Notes: generated by a model not told the origin, from the sequence alone. Shown: positions 32,667 through 42,447, counted from the first letter of the stretch. The stretch is 64,000 nucleotides of DNA from Pseudomonas entomophila L48 (GCF_000026105.1 NC_008027.1:1-64000), one strand, 5' to 3'. A program made the numbers and translations.

Positions 32667-34232
32667 TCAGCCCTCGAAGCGTATTGGGCAGCTCGCCAGG
32701 CCTTCCAGCTTCTGCAGTTCCTCTATCACCTGCGGCCGCGCTCGCCGCAATGTCAGGCTCCCGCCATTGCGCAGCAACCGCCGCGCCTCGCGGTGCAACA
32801 TATCCACACCCGAGTAATCGATGAAGTTCACCTGCCGCGCATCGATCACCACATGCGGCCCCTGGCAGCGCTGCAAGCGCACCTGCAGGTAATGCGCCGC
32901 GCCGAAGAAGATCGACCCGCCCACCCGCAACACATCCGCCTCCCCTTCCCGGCTCTGCTGCACCCGTGGCCGCGAAGTGCGCTTGAGGTAGAAGAACAGC
33001 GATGCCAGCACCCCGGCGTAGATCGCCGTTTGCAGCTCCAGCAGCAGCGTCGCGGCGGCGGTCAGCGCCATTACCAGGAACTCCGAACGGCTGACCCGGA
33101 ACAGCGCGCGGATGCCGCGATGGTCCACCAGCCCCCAGCAGATCAGTAGGATGCTGCCCGCCATCGCCGGGATCGGCAGATGAGCGATCAGCCCGGCACC
33201 AGCGACCGCGAACAGCGTCACCCACAGCGCCGAGAACACTCCGGCCAATGGCGAGCGGGCGCCTGCGTCGTAGCTGAGCCCGGAGCGGGTAAAGGAGCCG
33301 GAGGACAGATAGCCGGAGAACAATGCCCCGACGATGTTCGACAGGCCCTGGGCGCGGATCTCCTGGTTGGCGTCGATCAGTTGCTCGGAACGGGCGGACA
33401 GGGAACGGGCGATGGACAGGCTGGTGACCAGCCCGAGCATGCCGACAGCCACGGCACTGGGCAGCAGGCGCAGGATAAGTTCCACATCGAGTAACGGCAG
33501 CGGGCTGAGCGGTGGCAACTGGCCGACGAAAGCGGGCACGCGTGGTACATGGCCGAACACGCCGGGCAACAGCCAGGCCGCCAGGCTGACCAGCAGCAAA
33601 CTTATCAACAGGCTCGGCCAGCGCGGGCGCCATAGCTTCAACACCACGCCAATCACCAGGGTGCTCAGTCCCAGAATCAGCGATGGCATGTCCACCTCAC
33701 CAACATGGCCGGTCAGTTCCTGCACGGTCTTCAGAGCCGTGGCCTGGCTTGGCAGGTCCAGGCCCAGCAGATTGGGCAGTTGCCCCAGCGCGATGACGAT
33801 GGCAGCACCGAGGGTGAAGCCCAGCACCACCGAATGGGAGACGAAGTTGACCAGCGCGCCGAAGCGCAGCAGCCCCAGCATGAGCTGGAAGACGCCGCCG
33901 AGGAAGGTCAGCAGCAGCACCAGGGTCACGTAGTCGGCGCTGCCGGCCACGGCCAGTGGGCTGATGCTGGCATAGAGGACGATGGAAATGGCGGCGGTGG
34001 GGCCGCAGATCAGGTGCCAGGACGAGCCCCACAGGCAGGCGACCAGCACCGGCACGATGGCGGCGTACAGGCCGTATTCGGCGGGCAGGCCGGCGATCAG
34101 GGCGTAGGCGATCGATTGCGGCAGGGCGAGGATGGCGCCGCTCAGGCCTACCAGCAGGTCCTGGCGCAGGCTGCGACCCGATTGGCGGGGGAGCCAGGCG
34201 AGGAAGGGCAGCAGGTGGTGTGGACGGGGCAT
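32667..34232 (-). CDS. SulP-family inorganic anion transporter with STAS domain
   Basis: 521-residue inner-membrane transporter: about ten to fourteen transmembrane segments in the Sulfate_transp fold (LVGLSGAILALPQSIAYALIAGLP, YGLYAAIVPVLVACLWGSS, LICGPTAAIS) and a cytosolic STAS domain from about residue 430 (VVIDARQVNFIDYSGVDMLHREARRL). ATG at 34232 with AGGACC upstream; the frame from 34289 starts in the REP. The substrate may be sulfate, bicarbonate or another anion; neighbours do not decide. A second SulP gene occurs at 52331. Confidence 0.88.
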   Translation of the reverse strand: MPRPHHLLPFLAWLPRQSGRSLRQDLLVGLSGAILALPQSIAYALIAGLPAEYGLYAAIVPVLVACLWGSSWHLICGPTAAISIVLYASISPLAVAGSADYVTLVLLLTFLGGVFQLMLGLLRFGALVNFVSHSVVLGFTLGAAIVIALGQLPNLLGLDLPSQATALKTVQELTGHVGEVDMPSLILGLSTLVIGVVLKLWRPRWPSLLISLLLVSLAAWLLPGVFGHVPRVPAFVGQLPPLSPLPLLDVELILRLLPSAVAVGMLGLVTSLSIARSLSARSEQLIDANQEIRAQGLSNIVGALFSGYLSSGSFTRSGLSYDAGARSPLAGVFSALWVTLFAVAGAGLIAHLPIPAMAGSILLICWGLVDHRGIRALFRVSRSEFLVMALTAAATLLLELQTAIYAGVLASLFFYLKRTSRPRVQQSREGEADVLRVGGSIFFGAAHYLQVRLQRCQGPHVVIDARQVNFIDYSGVDMLHREARRLLRNGGSLTLRRARPQVIEELQKLEGLASCPIRFEG

Positions 34233-34276
34233 GGGGTGGTCCTGATTTGAGATCGCAGGCGAGGGCTTTGCCCTCG

Positions 34277-34344
34277 TTTCGCGGCACAAGGCCGCTCCTA
34301 CAGGGATTCGCGCTCGCCTGTAGGAGCGGCCTTGTGCCGCGAAA
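34277..34344. repeat. Paired REP element (hybrid GCGGCACAAGGCCGCTCCTACAG form)
   Basis: Inverted units at 34277-34303 and 34318-34344. The sequence combines the CACAAGGCCGCTCC core of one family with the CTACAG end of another, followed by the GGGCCGC/GCGGCCC companion hairpin. Confidence 0.9.
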
Positions 34345-34382
34345 GGGCCGCAAAGCGGCCCCAGCAGCCTAACAGACGAAAC

Positions 34383-35306
34383 TCAGAGCTTGGCCTTGAG
34401 CACTTCTGATGCATCTCCACCGTCCTTGGAGGTCACTCCGGCCAGCCAACCGTCCAGCAATTCCGGATGAGCCTTCACCCACCTCCTGGCCGCTTCATCA
34501 AAGCTCACCTTCTTATCCACAACCTCGGCCATGATGCTGTTCTCCATCTCCAGCGTGAACGTCAGGTTGCTCAGCAACTTCGCTGCATTCGGGCAAGCCT
34601 GTGGATAGCCCTTGCGGGTCAGCGTGTACACATCGCCTTTGCTGCCAAACCATTGTTCGCCACCCGTGAGGTAATGCATCTTCAACTTCACGTTCATCGG
34701 ATGCGGGGTCCAGCCCAGGAAGGTGATGAACTGCTGCTTTTTCACCGCCCGGTCCACCTGGGCCAGCATCGCCTGCTCGCTGGATTCGACCAGCTTCCAC
34801 TGCCCAAGCGCGAAGTCGTTCTTGTCGATGATCTCCTTCAGCGACAGGTTGGCCGGCGCGCCGGAGCCGATGCCGTAGAGCTTCTTGTCGAACTTGTCAG
34901 CGTACTTGTGCAGGTCGGCGAAGTCCTTCACGCCGGCTTCCCACACATAATCGGGCACCGCCAGGGTGAACTCGGTGCCCTCCAGGTTGCGCGCCAGCTG
35001 CTGCACGTCGCCATTGGCGATGAATTTGTCATGAAAGCCCTGCTGCGCCGGCATCCAGTTGCCGAGAAAGGCGTCCACCCGGCCGTCCTTCAGGCCGCCG
35101 TAGATTATCGGCACGGCCAGGCTGTCGATCTTCACCTGGTAGCCCAGGTTTTCCAGGAGCAGGCGAGCGACGGCGTTGGTACTGGCGATATCGCTCCAGC
35201 CAGGGTCGGCCAGTTTCACGGTGCTGCATTGCACGTTGCCGTCGGCGGCGTGGGCCGTGCCCAGGCTCAGGGCCAGGGCGAGCACGGCGGTGGAGAACTT
35301 CTGCAT
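34383..35306 (-). CDS. Periplasmic choline/betaine-type substrate-binding protein (ChoX-like)
   Basis: 307-residue binding protein of the glycine betaine/choline ABC family. Signal peptide MQKFSTAVLALALSLGTAHA, then a type-II binding fold rich in Trp and Tyr (DPGWSDIASTNAVARLLLENLGY, FLGNWMPAQ, FLGWTPHPMN), as expected for an aromatic cage holding a quaternary ammonium group. ATG at 35306 with GAGAGG upstream. Starts 14 bases after betC, so it is co-transcribed with choline sulfatase. No ATPase or permease gene is nearby; orphan binding proteins of this kind in Pseudomonas share a distant Cbc-type transporter. Confidence 0.88.
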   Translation of the reverse strand: MQKFSTAVLALALSLGTAHAADGNVQCSTVKLADPGWSDIASTNAVARLLLENLGYQVKIDSLAVPIIYGGLKDGRVDAFLGNWMPAQQGFHDKFIANGDVQQLARNLEGTEFTLAVPDYVWEAGVKDFADLHKYADKFDKKLYGIGSGAPANLSLKEIIDKNDFALGQWKLVESSEQAMLAQVDRAVKKQQFITFLGWTPHPMNVKLKMHYLTGGEQWFGSKGDVYTLTRKGYPQACPNAAKLLSNLTFTLEMENSIMAEVVDKKVSFDEAARRWVKAHPELLDGWLAGVTSKDGGDASEVLKAKL

Positions 35307-35320
35307 GGCGGCCTCTCTTC

Positions 35321-36838
35321 TCAATCCAGGGGTGCGGGCTGTGGATAACGTGCCTTGCGCTCGAGGTCGTCGAGATCGATGTGGTTGCGCATGTACTGTT
35401 GGCTGGCGTCCACCAAGGGTTGGTGGTCCCAGCTTTTCAGCGTGCCGATGGCCAGCGCCTCGGCCACCAGGCGGCGGCGGCGCTGGCTGGCCAGCACCTG
35501 CTGGCGCAGGCTGGGGATATCCCAGCGTTGCTTCGCTTCATCGACAAATGCCTGCAGCAGCACCTGGTGGTCCGGGCTGCCGGTGAGGTTCTCCCGCTCG
35601 TGCGGGTCGCGGCTCAGGTCGTAGAGTAAACAGGGGTCGTCTTCGCTGTACACGAACTTGTAGGCGCCGCGGCGGATCATCATCAGCGGGCCGACGGTAC
35701 CCTCGGCCATGTATTCGCCGATCACCTCGTCATGCCCGCCCTGCCCTTGCAGGTGCCCGAGCAGTGAGCGGCCGTCCAGGTGCAGGTCTTTATCCACAGC
35801 GCCGCCGGCCAGTTCGACCAGGGTCGGCAGCAGGTCGCAGGTGGATACGCTGGCGCTGATCCGCGCGGGTGCGAAGCGCTTGGGCGCGTGGATCAGCAGC
35901 GGCACCCGCGCCGACATCTCGAACCAGTGCATCTTGTACCAGAGCCCTCGCTCGCCAAGCATGTCGCCGTGGTCGCCGGAGAAGACGATCAGGGTGTCGT
36001 CGGCCAGGCCGCAGTCTTCCAGCGTCTGCACAAGCAGGCCGATATTGTCGTCGATGTAGCTGCAGGCGCCGAAGTAGGCGCGGCGGGCATCGCGGATCTT
36101 GTCCACGGGCAGCGGCTTGTCCCACAGGTCGTAGACCTTGAGCAGGCGTTGCGAATGCGGGTCTTGCTGGCTTTGGGCGATCACGTCGCGGGGCAGCGGG
36201 ATATCCACAGCCTCGTAGAGATCCCAGTAGCGTTTGGGGATGGTGTACGGGTCGTGGGGGTGGGTCATCGACACGGTCAGGCAGAAAGGCCGGCCATGGT
36301 CTTCGCGCACATGGTCGTAGAGATACTGGCGTGCCTTGAACACCACTTCCTCATCGAAATCCAGCTGGTTGGTGCGTACGCACGGCCCGGCCTGCAGCAC
36401 CGAGGACATGTTGTGGTACCAGCTCGGGCGTTGGTCTGGCGCGTCCCAGTTCACCGCCCAGCCGTAGTCGGCCGGGTAGATGTCGCTGGTCAGGCGCTCC
36501 TCGTAGCCGTGCAGCTGGTCCGGGCCGCAGAAGTGCATCTTGCCCGAGAGCGCGGTGCGGTAGCCGAGGCGGCGCAGGTAGTGGGCGTAAGTCGGAATGT
36601 CGGCAGGAAAGTCGGCGGCGTTGTCGTAGGCGCCGATGCGGCTGGGCAACTGGCCGCTGACCAGGGTGAAGCGCGAGGGCGCGCACAGCGGGCTGTTGCA
36701 GTAGGCGGAGTCGAACACCACGGCCTGCTCGGCGAGGCGCGCCAGGTTGGGCATCTTGATCGGCGATGGGGTGTAGATCGGCAGCAGCGGCGCGGCCATC
36801 TGGTCGGCCATGATGAACAGGATGTTGGGTTGTTTCAT
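35321..36838 (-). CDS. betC: Choline-sulfatase
   Basis: Hydrolyses choline-O-sulfate to choline and sulfate, supplying osmoprotectant precursor, carbon, nitrogen and sulfur. The 505-residue sulfatase has Cys52 in CAPSR, the Cys converted to formylglycine, an N-terminal metal region (NILFIMADQM), and VFSGDHGDMLGERGLWYKMHWFE with further metal ligands. The C-terminal region matches choline sulfatases. ATG at 36838 with GGAAGGG upstream. Operon with the ChoX-like gene, divergent from its LysR regulator. Two exact DnaA boxes lie at 35340 and 35790. Confidence 0.95.
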   Translation of the reverse strand: MKQPNILFIMADQMAAPLLPIYTPSPIKMPNLARLAEQAVVFDSAYCNSPLCAPSRFTLVSGQLPSRIGAYDNAADFPADIPTYAHYLRRLGYRTALSGKMHFCGPDQLHGYEERLTSDIYPADYGWAVNWDAPDQRPSWYHNMSSVLQAGPCVRTNQLDFDEEVVFKARQYLYDHVREDHGRPFCLTVSMTHPHDPYTIPKRYWDLYEAVDIPLPRDVIAQSQQDPHSQRLLKVYDLWDKPLPVDKIRDARRAYFGACSYIDDNIGLLVQTLEDCGLADDTLIVFSGDHGDMLGERGLWYKMHWFEMSARVPLLIHAPKRFAPARISASVSTCDLLPTLVELAGGAVDKDLHLDGRSLLGHLQGQGGHDEVIGEYMAEGTVGPLMMIRRGAYKFVYSEDDPCLLYDLSRDPHERENLTGSPDHQVLLQAFVDEAKQRWDIPSLRQQVLASQRRRRLVAEALAIGTLKSWDHQPLVDASQQYMRNHIDLDDLERKARYPQPAPLD

Positions 36839-36947
36839 GGTGCCCTTCCATCGTCGAGGATTATGGTGAACGCTTGCAATCCAGCATGGTGCTGTGGATA
36901 ACGTGGGTAAAGCCCATGCCGGGCAATGACTGGGGTTAGCCAAGCTT

Positions 36948-37844
36948 ATGTTTGAGCACCTTGCCGACCTGTCCCTCGATGCCTTGCGCGTGTTCGAGGC
37001 CGCCGCACGTCTGCGCGGCTTTACCGCTGCCGCCGTGGAGCTGGGCACCACGCAGCCGGCGGTGAGCCAGCAGGTAAAGCGCCTGGAGGCGCAGTTGGGA
37101 ACGCGGTTGTTCGACCGTATCTACCGGGGCATCGAGCTGACCGAAGCGGGCCAGCTGCTGTTCGAACAGGTACATCAGGGGTTGCAGGCCATGGATGATG
37201 GTGTTGCCCAGGCCAGTGGTCGTGGGCAGCGCGAGGTGTTGCAGGTGGCCACCGACTTCGCCTTTGCCGCGTTCTGGCTAATGCCGCGCTTGCAGCGTTT
37301 TCACGAGGCCAATCCACAGGTGGACGTGAGCCTGGTGACCGGCGAGCGCAGCCAGGGGATGTTGCGCCCGGACATCGATGTGGCGGTGCTGTTTGGCGAT
37401 GGGCGTTTCCATCAGGGCGAGAGCCGCTGGTTGTTTGACGAGGAGGTCTTCCCGGTCTGCAGCCCACGGCTGATTCATGGCAAACCCTTGTCAGCCGTGG
37501 CTTTGCAACGATTGCCGTTGCTGCATCTGAAGGGTGAGCAGGCCAGTCGCTGGTTCGATTGGGCGGGGGTGTTTCGGGGGCTTGGCGTGGACAGCCCTCC
37601 TCCGTCCGGGCAACTGCGGTTCGATAACTACACGCTGCTGATTCAGGCGGCGATTGCCGGGCAAGGCGTGGCGATTGGCTGGGCACACCTGGTCGATGGG
37701 CTGGTCGAGCAAGGGTTGTTGTGTCGGCCTATGGAAGGCAGTTTGCGGTCGGCGCGGGGGTACTACGTGGTGCTGCCGCAGCGCAAACGGCGTGGGGCGC
37801 TGATCCATCGGTTCGTGGATTGGCTGGAGCATGAGCGCCTGTAG
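36948..37844 (+). CDS. LysR-family regulator of choline-sulfate use
   Basis: 298-residue LysR protein: helix-turn-helix SLDALRVFEAAARLRGFTAAAVELGTTQPAVSQQVKRLEAQLG and an effector domain resembling the GcvA/TrpI branch. Divergent from betC across a 109-base region that also holds an exact DnaA box (36893-36901). This position is typical for the choline-sulfate regulator, so control of betC-choX is inferred. Its TAG stop (37842-37844) is formed by the CTGTAG edge of the following REP element. Confidence 0.87.
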   Translation: MFEHLADLSLDALRVFEAAARLRGFTAAAVELGTTQPAVSQQVKRLEAQLGTRLFDRIYRGIELTEAGQLLFEQVHQGLQAMDDGVAQASGRGQREVLQVATDFAFAAFWLMPRLQRFHEANPQVDVSLVTGERSQGMLRPDIDVAVLFGDGRFHQGESRWLFDEEVFPVCSPRLIHGKPLSAVALQRLPLLHLKGEQASRWFDWAGVFRGLGVDSPPPSGQLRFDNYTLLIQAAIAGQGVAIGWAHLVDGLVEQGLLCRPMEGSLRSARGYYVVLPQRKRRGALIHRFVDWLEHERL

Positions 37845-37925
37845 GAGCGGCTTCAGCCGCGATGCAGGCAACGCGGTGTCTGGCACCCACTGCGTGGGTG
37901 ATCGCGGCTGAAGCCGCTCCTACAG
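37839..37925. repeat. Paired REP element fused to the LysR stop codon
   Basis: CTGTAGGAGCGGCTTCAGCC at the left and its inverted partner ending TACAG at 37925 surround a spacer with a small palindrome (ACCCACTGCGTGGGT). The left edge provides the TAG stop of the upstream gene. Confidence 0.93.
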
Positions 37926-37974
37926 GGATGGCGTAGACTTCGAGATGTTCGCATGACCGCTATCAGGAGCCACC

Positions 37975-38307
37975 GTGCAAAGGATCAAGGGCTATCACGC
38001 CCACGTGTACTACGACGCATCGACCATGGAACAGGCCCGTGAGCTGTGCGAGGAGGCGACGCGGCTGTTCCCCGTGACCATGGGGCGCATGCACCAGAAG
38101 CCGGTCGGGCCGCACCCGGACTGGAGCTGTCAGCTGGCCTTCGGGCCGGAGGTGGTGGGTGTGGTGTTGCCGTGGCTGGCGCTGTATCGCAAGGGGCTGG
38201 TGGTGTTCCTGCACCCGGAAACCGGGGATGAGCTGGCGGATCACCGCGATCATGCGATCTGGATGGGAGCGATCAGGCCGTTGGATCTTTCGATCTTCGA
38301 AGGTTAG
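37975..38307 (+). CDS. DOPA 4,5-dioxygenase-family (aromatic ring-cleaving) protein
   Basis: 110-residue small protein of the DOPA-dioxygenase-like family. Conserved His-rich motifs that could bind iron are GYHAHVYYD near the N-terminus, MHQKPVGPHPDWSCQL, and FLHPETGDELADHRDHAIWMG. The start is GTG at 37975 with AGGAG upstream. Stands alone between two REP elements. The family can extradiol-cleave catechols, but the substrate here is unknown. Confidence 0.8.
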   Translation: MQRIKGYHAHVYYDASTMEQARELCEEATRLFPVTMGRMHQKPVGPHPDWSCQLAFGPEVVGVVLPWLALYRKGLVVFLHPETGDELADHRDHAIWMGAIRPLDLSIFEG

Positions 38308-38326
38308 GTTGCGCCGGCTGACGCTG

Positions 38327-38393
38327 TTCGCCGGCAAGGCCGGCTCCTACAGATGATCGTCGTATACCTGTAGGAGCCGGCCTTGCCGGCGAA
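38327..38393. repeat. Paired REP element (GCCGGCAAGGCCGGCTCC form)
   Basis: Inverted units TTCGCCGGCAAGGCCGGCTC... and ...GCCGGCCTTGCCGGCGAA around a short spacer. It lies between the convergent dioxygenase-like gene and trpA and may act as shared 3' end. Confidence 0.93.
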
Positions 38394-38407
38394 CAAGACG
38401 ACGCGAA

Positions 38408-39217
38408 TCAGACGCGAGCGGCGCGTACGCCGTCGGCCAGCGCCGAGCACAGGCTCAACACATCCTTCACCGCCTGGCCGGCATCCTTGGCCTGGGCGAT
38501 CTTGTCGACCAGCGCCGAACCGACCACCACGCCATCAGCCAGGCGGGCAATGGCAGCAGCCTGCTCCGGTGTGCGGATGCCGAAACCGACGCTGATCGGC
38601 AGGTCGGTATGCCGGCGCAGGCGCGCAATGGCTTCGGTCACATGTTCGGTGGTCGCCGAGCCCGCACCGGTCACCCCGGCCACCGACACGTAGTAGACGA
38701 ACCCGGAGCTGCGCTCCAGCACGCGCGGCAGGCGCGCATCGTCGGTAGTCGGGGTGGTCAGGCGGATGAAGTCGATGCCTGCGGCCTGGGCTGGGGTGGC
38801 CAGTTCGGCGTCGTGCTCCGGAGGCAGGTCGACGATGATCAGGCCGTCTACGCCCGCCTCTTTCGCCTCGGCGACGAACTGCTCAACGCCGAAACGGTGG
38901 ATCGGGTTGTAGTAACCCATCAGCACGATGGGCGTGGTCTGGTTGCCGACACGGAATTCGCGAACCATCTGCAGGGTCTTGGCCAGTGTCTGACCGGCTT
39001 CCAGGGCACGCAGGGTGGCGAGCTGGATAGCGACGCCGTCGGCCATCGGGTCGGTGAACGGCATGCCCAGTTCGATCACATCGGCGCCAGCGGCCGGCAG
39101 GCCCTTGAGGATCTCCAGCGAGGCGTCGTAGCCCGGGTCGCCGGCGGTGACGAAGGTGACCAGGGCGGAGCGGCCTTCGGCCTTCAATTCGGCGAAGCGT
39201 TGTTCGAGACGGCTCAT
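38408..39217 (-). CDS. trpA: Tryptophan synthase alpha chain
   Basis: Cleaves indole-3-glycerol phosphate to indole and glyceraldehyde 3-phosphate; indole passes through a tunnel to TrpB. The 269-residue TIM barrel has the catalytic Glu in [16 protein letters not shown], the Asp in [13 protein letters not shown], and the phosphate-binding [10 protein letters not shown]. Its ATG overlaps the trpB stop by four bases (ATGA). The separate trpBA operon with divergent trpI is the Pseudomonas arrangement. Confidence 0.98.
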   Translation of the reverse strand: MSRLEQRFAELKAEGRSALVTFVTAGDPGYDASLEILKGLPAAGADVIELGMPFTDPMADGVAIQLATLRALEAGQTLAKTLQMVREFRVGNQTTPIVLMGYYNPIHRFGVEQFVAEAKEAGVDGLIIVDLPPEHDAELATPAQAAGIDFIRLTTPTTDDARLPRVLERSSGFVYYVSVAGVTGAGSATTEHVTEAIARLRRHTDLPISVGFGIRTPEQAAAIARLADGVVVGSALVDKIAQAKDAGQAVKDVLSLCSALADGVRAARV

Positions 39218-40431
39218 GCCTGTTTCTCCTGGGCGGCCATGTGGTTCATCACGGTTTGCATGTCCTTGTCGCCGCGACCGGACAGGCAGATCACCATCAG
39301 GTGGTCCTTGGGCAGCTTCGGCGCGCGCTTGATCGCCTCGGCCAGGGCGTGGGAGCTTTCCAGCGCCGGGATGATGCCTTCCAGGCGGCAGGTGGCGTGG
39401 AAGGCGTCGAGTGCTTCGTCGTCGGTGATGCTGACGTACTCCACACGCTTCACTTCATGCAGGTAGGCGTGCTCCGGGCCGATGCCAGGGTAGTCCAGGC
39501 CTGCCGAGATCGAGTGGGCGTCGGTGATCTGGCCGTCGTCGTCCTGCAGCAGGTAGGTGCGGTTGCCGTGCAGTACGCCCGGCACGCCGCCGTTGAGGCT
39601 GGCCGCGTGCTTGTCGGTGTGCACGCCGTGACCGCCGGCTTCGACGCCGATGATCTGCACACTGGCATCATCGAGGAAGTCGTGGAACAGGCCCATGGCA
39701 TTGGAGCCGCCGCCGACGCAGGCGATCAGGCTGTCGGGCAGGCGCCCTTCCTTCTCCTGCAGCTGGGCGCGGGTTTCCTTGCCGATGATCGACTGGAAGT
39801 CGCGGACCATCGCCGGGTACGGGTGCGGGCCGGCCACGGTGCCGATCAGGTAGAAGGTGTCCTCGACGTTGGTGACCCAGTCGCGCAGGGCCTCGTTCAT
39901 GGCGTCCTTGAGGGTGCCGGTGCCGGCGGTGACCGGGACGATCTCGGCGCCCAGCAGCTTCATGCGGAACACGTTGGCCTGCTGGCGCTCAATGTCGGTG
40001 GCACCCATGTAGATCACGCAAGGCAGGCCGAAGCGCGCGGCGACGGTGGCGGTGGCCACACCGTGCATGCCGGCGCCGGTCTCGGCGATCAGGCGTTTCT
40101 TGCCCATGCGCTTGGCCAGCAGCACCTGGCCGATGCAGTTGTTCACCTTGTGCGCGCCGGTGTGGTTGAGCTCTTCACGCTTGAAGAAGATCTTCGCGCC
40201 GCCGCAGTGCTCGGTCAGGCGCTCGGCGAAGTACAGCGGGTTGGGGCGGCCGATGTAGTCGCGCTGGAAGTAGGCGAGTTCTTCGAGGAACTTGGGGTCG
40301 GCCTTGGCGGCTTCGTATTCGCGGGCCAGGTCCAGCACCAGGGGCATCAGGGTTTCGGCCACGTAGCGGCCGCCGAACGAGCCGAACAGGCCGTTGGCAT
40401 CGGGGCCGGCGCGGTATTGGGTCTGGGTCAT
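39214..40431 (-). CDS. trpB: Tryptophan synthase beta chain
   Basis: Pyridoxal-phosphate enzyme condensing indole with serine to tryptophan. The 405-residue product has the PLP lysine in [29 protein letters not shown], the phosphate-binding [12 protein letters not shown] and the [15 protein letters not shown] region. First gene of trpBA; transcription is activated by TrpI with indole-3-glycerol phosphate in Pseudomonas, and a matching operator lies upstream. Confidence 0.98.
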   Translation of the reverse strand: MTQTQYRAGPDANGLFGSFGGRYVAETLMPLVLDLAREYEAAKADPKFLEELAYFQRDYIGRPNPLYFAERLTEHCGGAKIFFKREELNHTGAHKVNNCIGQVLLAKRMGKKRLIAETGAGMHGVATATVAARFGLPCVIYMGATDIERQQANVFRMKLLGAEIVPVTAGTGTLKDAMNEALRDWVTNVEDTFYLIGTVAGPHPYPAMVRDFQSIIGKETRAQLQEKEGRLPDSLIACVGGGSNAMGLFHDFLDDASVQIIGVEAGGHGVHTDKHAASLNGGVPGVLHGNRTYLLQDDDGQITDAHSISAGLDYPGIGPEHAYLHEVKRVEYVSITDDEALDAFHATCRLEGIIPALESSHALAEAIKRAPKLPKDHLMVICLSGRGDKDMQTVMNHMAAQEKQA

Positions 40432-40519
40432 GGGGCGCTCCAGGGCGTAATGGGATGAGTGATGGGCTTTACTCTAACCACGACGCGGCTAGCTGAAAAC
40501 CGATAAGATTGCGCAAACC

Positions 40520-40536
40520 TGTCAGGAAAACTCACA
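40520..40536. promoter_or_regulatory. TrpI operator in the trpB-trpI divergent region
   Basis: TGTCAGGAAAACTCACA matches the TrpI site TGTGAG-N5-CTCACA in 11 of 12 fixed bases. It ends six bases before the trpI start codon, so binding would both repress trpI and activate trpBA across the divergent region, as known in other pseudomonads. Confidence 0.8.
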
Positions 40537-40542
40537 AGTAAA

Positions 40543-41439
40543 ATGGCCCAGGACCTTCCTCCTCTCAACGCCCTGCGGGCCTTCGAGGCAACCGCCCGGC
40601 TCAATAGCGTCAGCCAGGCGGCCGAAGCGCTTCATGTTACCCACGGTGCCGTCAGCCGGCAGATCAAGGTGCTCGAGGAGCATCTGGGCGTGGCGCTGTT
40701 CGTCAAGGATGGTCGTGGCGTCAAACTCACAGATGCCGGCATGCGCCTACGCGATGTGAGTGCCGAGGCCTTCGACCGGTTGCGAAGTGTCTGCGCCGAG
40801 CTTTCCCGCGATGCCGACGAAGCACCCTTCGTGCTCGGCTGCTCCGGCAGCTTGCTGGCCCGCTGGTTCATCCCGCGCCTGGGGCGCTTGAAAGCCGACC
40901 TGCCGGAATTGCGCCTGCACTTGTCAGCGGGCGAAGGTGATCTAGATCCTCGCCGCCCGGGGTTGGACGCCCTGCTGGTGTACGCCGAGCCGCCTTGGCC
41001 GGCGGACATGCAGGTGCACGTGCTTGCTGAAGAGCGGATCGGCCCGGTGATGAGTCCGCACTTTGAAGGCTTCGATCGGTTGAAGGCCGCGCCAGCCGTG
41101 GCTTTGCAACGAGAAGCAGTACTTCACACGACCTCTCGGCCCCAGGCTTGGCCGACCTGGGCACAGCAACATGGCATCGAGCCTGGCGCGCTGAGTTACG
41201 GCCAGGCATTCGAGCATCTGTACTACCTGTTGGAGGCTGCGGTGGCTGGGCTTGGCGTGGCCATTGCGCCACAACCGCTGGTTGCGGACGACCTGAAAGC
41301 CGGACGGCTGGCCGCACCGTGGGGATTTTCCCCCACCCGTGCGGCGTTGGCCTTGTGGGTACCCCGGCGCGCCGCCGACGGGCGCGCCGAGCAGCTGGCG
41401 CAGTGGCTGCGCCGCGAGTTGCAGCAGCAGGCGGGCTAG
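40543..41439 (+). CDS. trpI: LysR-family activator of trpBA
   Basis: 298-residue LysR protein with helix-turn-helix [43 protein letters not shown] and an effector domain of the GcvA-like branch. Divergence from trpB and the TrpI-type operator directly upstream support the name. Activates trpBA when indole-3-glycerol phosphate accumulates. The ATG lacks a clear ribosome site. Its last bases overlap the convergent DUF883 gene by four bases. Confidence 0.93.
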   Translation: MAQDLPPLNALRAFEATARLNSVSQAAEALHVTHGAVSRQIKVLEEHLGVALFVKDGRGVKLTDAGMRLRDVSAEAFDRLRSVCAELSRDADEAPFVLGCSGSLLARWFIPRLGRLKADLPELRLHLSAGEGDLDPRRPGLDALLVYAEPPWPADMQVHVLAEERIGPVMSPHFEGFDRLKAAPAVALQREAVLHTTSRPQAWPTWAQQHGIEPGALSYGQAFEHLYYLLEAAVAGLGVAIAPQPLVADDLKAGRLAAPWGFSPTRAALALWVPRRAADGRAEQLAQWLRRELQQQAG

Positions 41440-41759
41440 TCGCGGCGGCACATCAGGTAGGCGGCCAGCAGGCCCAGGGCGCCGATGGCCACGCCGGCAG
41501 TGGTCCAGGGGTGCTGCTGGGCATAGTCGCGGGTGGCGACACCTGTCTGACGGGTGCGGGTCTTCACCTCCGAATAGGCATCGCTGAGCAGGCTGCGCGA
41601 GTGCTTGAGGGCGTTCTCGGCATTGCCGCGCAGCGCCTTCATGGTCTTGTGGGACTCTTCCGAGGCATCGTGCTTGAGGTGCTCCAGCGTCTTGAGCAGG
41701 CTCTCGATCTCCGCTTCCATGCTTTCCAGCGAGGCGTTGCGCAGCGAGTTGTGGGCCAT
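41436..41759 (-). CDS. DUF883/ElaB-YqjD-type membrane-anchored protein
   Basis: 107 residues: long amphipathic helices ([32 protein letters not shown]...) followed by a C-terminal membrane anchor ([22 protein letters not shown]), the ElaB/YqjD layout. Relatives bind ribosomes at the inner membrane in stationary phase, so a stress role is likely. GGAGAG precedes the ATG; the frame upstream to 42173 is a shadow through the dodecin gene. Confidence 0.85.
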   Translation of the reverse strand: MAHNSLRNASLESMEAEIESLLKTLEHLKHDASEESHKTMKALRGNAENALKHSRSLLSDAYSEVKTRTRQTGVATRDYAQQHPWTTAGVAIGALGLLAAYLMCRRD

Positions 41760-41876
41760 GGTGACTCTCCTTCGCGGTGGTGGGCTGTAAGAGTTGCGAC
41801 TGCGCAGGCCGGCGAAAGTGCGATCGGATTTTGCGCTGCTAGGCTCAGTTGACACTTCACTGTTAGGAGAACACTG

Positions 41877-42092
41877 ATGTCCGATCATCACACCTACAAG
41901 AAGATCGAGCTGGTCGGGTCCTCGCCCACCAGCATCGAAGAGGCGATCAACAATGCCCTGGCCGAGGCCGGCAAGAGCATCAAGCACCTGGAGTGGTTCG
42001 AGGTGGTTGATACTCGCGGGCATATCCGCGACAACAAGGCCGCGCACTTCCAGGTGACGCTTAAGGTTGGGTTCCGCATCGCCAACAGCTGA
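41877..42092 (+). CDS. Dodecin flavin-binding protein
   Basis: 71-residue dodecin ([42 protein letters not shown]...). Twelve copies form a hollow sphere that stores or buffers flavin. The Trp in [14 protein letters not shown] is the residue that stacks on flavin in dodecins. AGGAG precedes the ATG. Divergent from the DUF883 gene. Confidence 0.93.
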   Translation: MSDHHTYKKIELVGSSPTSIEEAINNALAEAGKSIKHLEWFEVVDTRGHIRDNKAAHFQVTLKVGFRIANS

Positions 42093-42132
42093 AATCAGGC
42101 TTGCCCGGGCTGATCGGGCAGATGATGTTCCA

Positions 42133-42151
42133 GGGCGCGAGCTTCGCGCCC
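42133..42151 (+). terminator. GC hairpin after the dodecin gene
   Basis: GGGCGCGA (42133-42140), loop GCT, TCGCGCCC (42144-42151), followed by TTCCCGTCTTTG. The T tail is weak, so it may be an attenuating hairpin before the DUF1161 gene rather than a full terminator. Confidence 0.5.
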
Positions 42152-42185
42152 TTCCCGTCTTTGATCTGTACAAGGAAAGCGATCG

Positions 42186-42407
42186 ATGAAGAAGTTGATG
42201 CTGGCTGTAGGGCTGATGGTGTTGGCCGGTGGCGCGATGGCGGCGGGCAAGCCGTGCGAGGAGCTCAAGGCGGAGATTGCAGCGAAGCTGGATGCCAAGG
42301 GTGTGAAGGGTTACACGCTGGAGATCGTCAAGAAGGGCGACCCGGCGGGCAAGGTGGTGGGGACCTGTGAGGGCGGGGCCAAGGAGATTGTCTACCGGCG
42401 TGGTTGA
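42186..42407 (+). CDS. DUF1161-family periplasmic protein (copy 1)
   Basis: 73 residues: signal peptide MKKLMLAVGLMVLAGGAMA, then a mature domain of about 53 residues with two cysteines (KPCEELKAEI and GTCEGGAKEIVYRR) probably joined by a disulfide. Matches the DUF1161 pattern KPCEELKAEIAAKL...GYTLEIV. AAGGAAA precedes the ATG. A paralogue lies 1.3 kb away at 43688, on the other side of the flavin monooxygenase gene. Function unknown. Confidence 0.85.
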   Translation: MKKLMLAVGLMVLAGGAMAAGKPCEELKAEIAAKLDAKGVKGYTLEIVKKGDPAGKVVGTCEGGAKEIVYRRG

Positions 42408-42447
42408 TGCGCCGCGGGTAAACCCGCCCCCACAACGACACTGCCGT

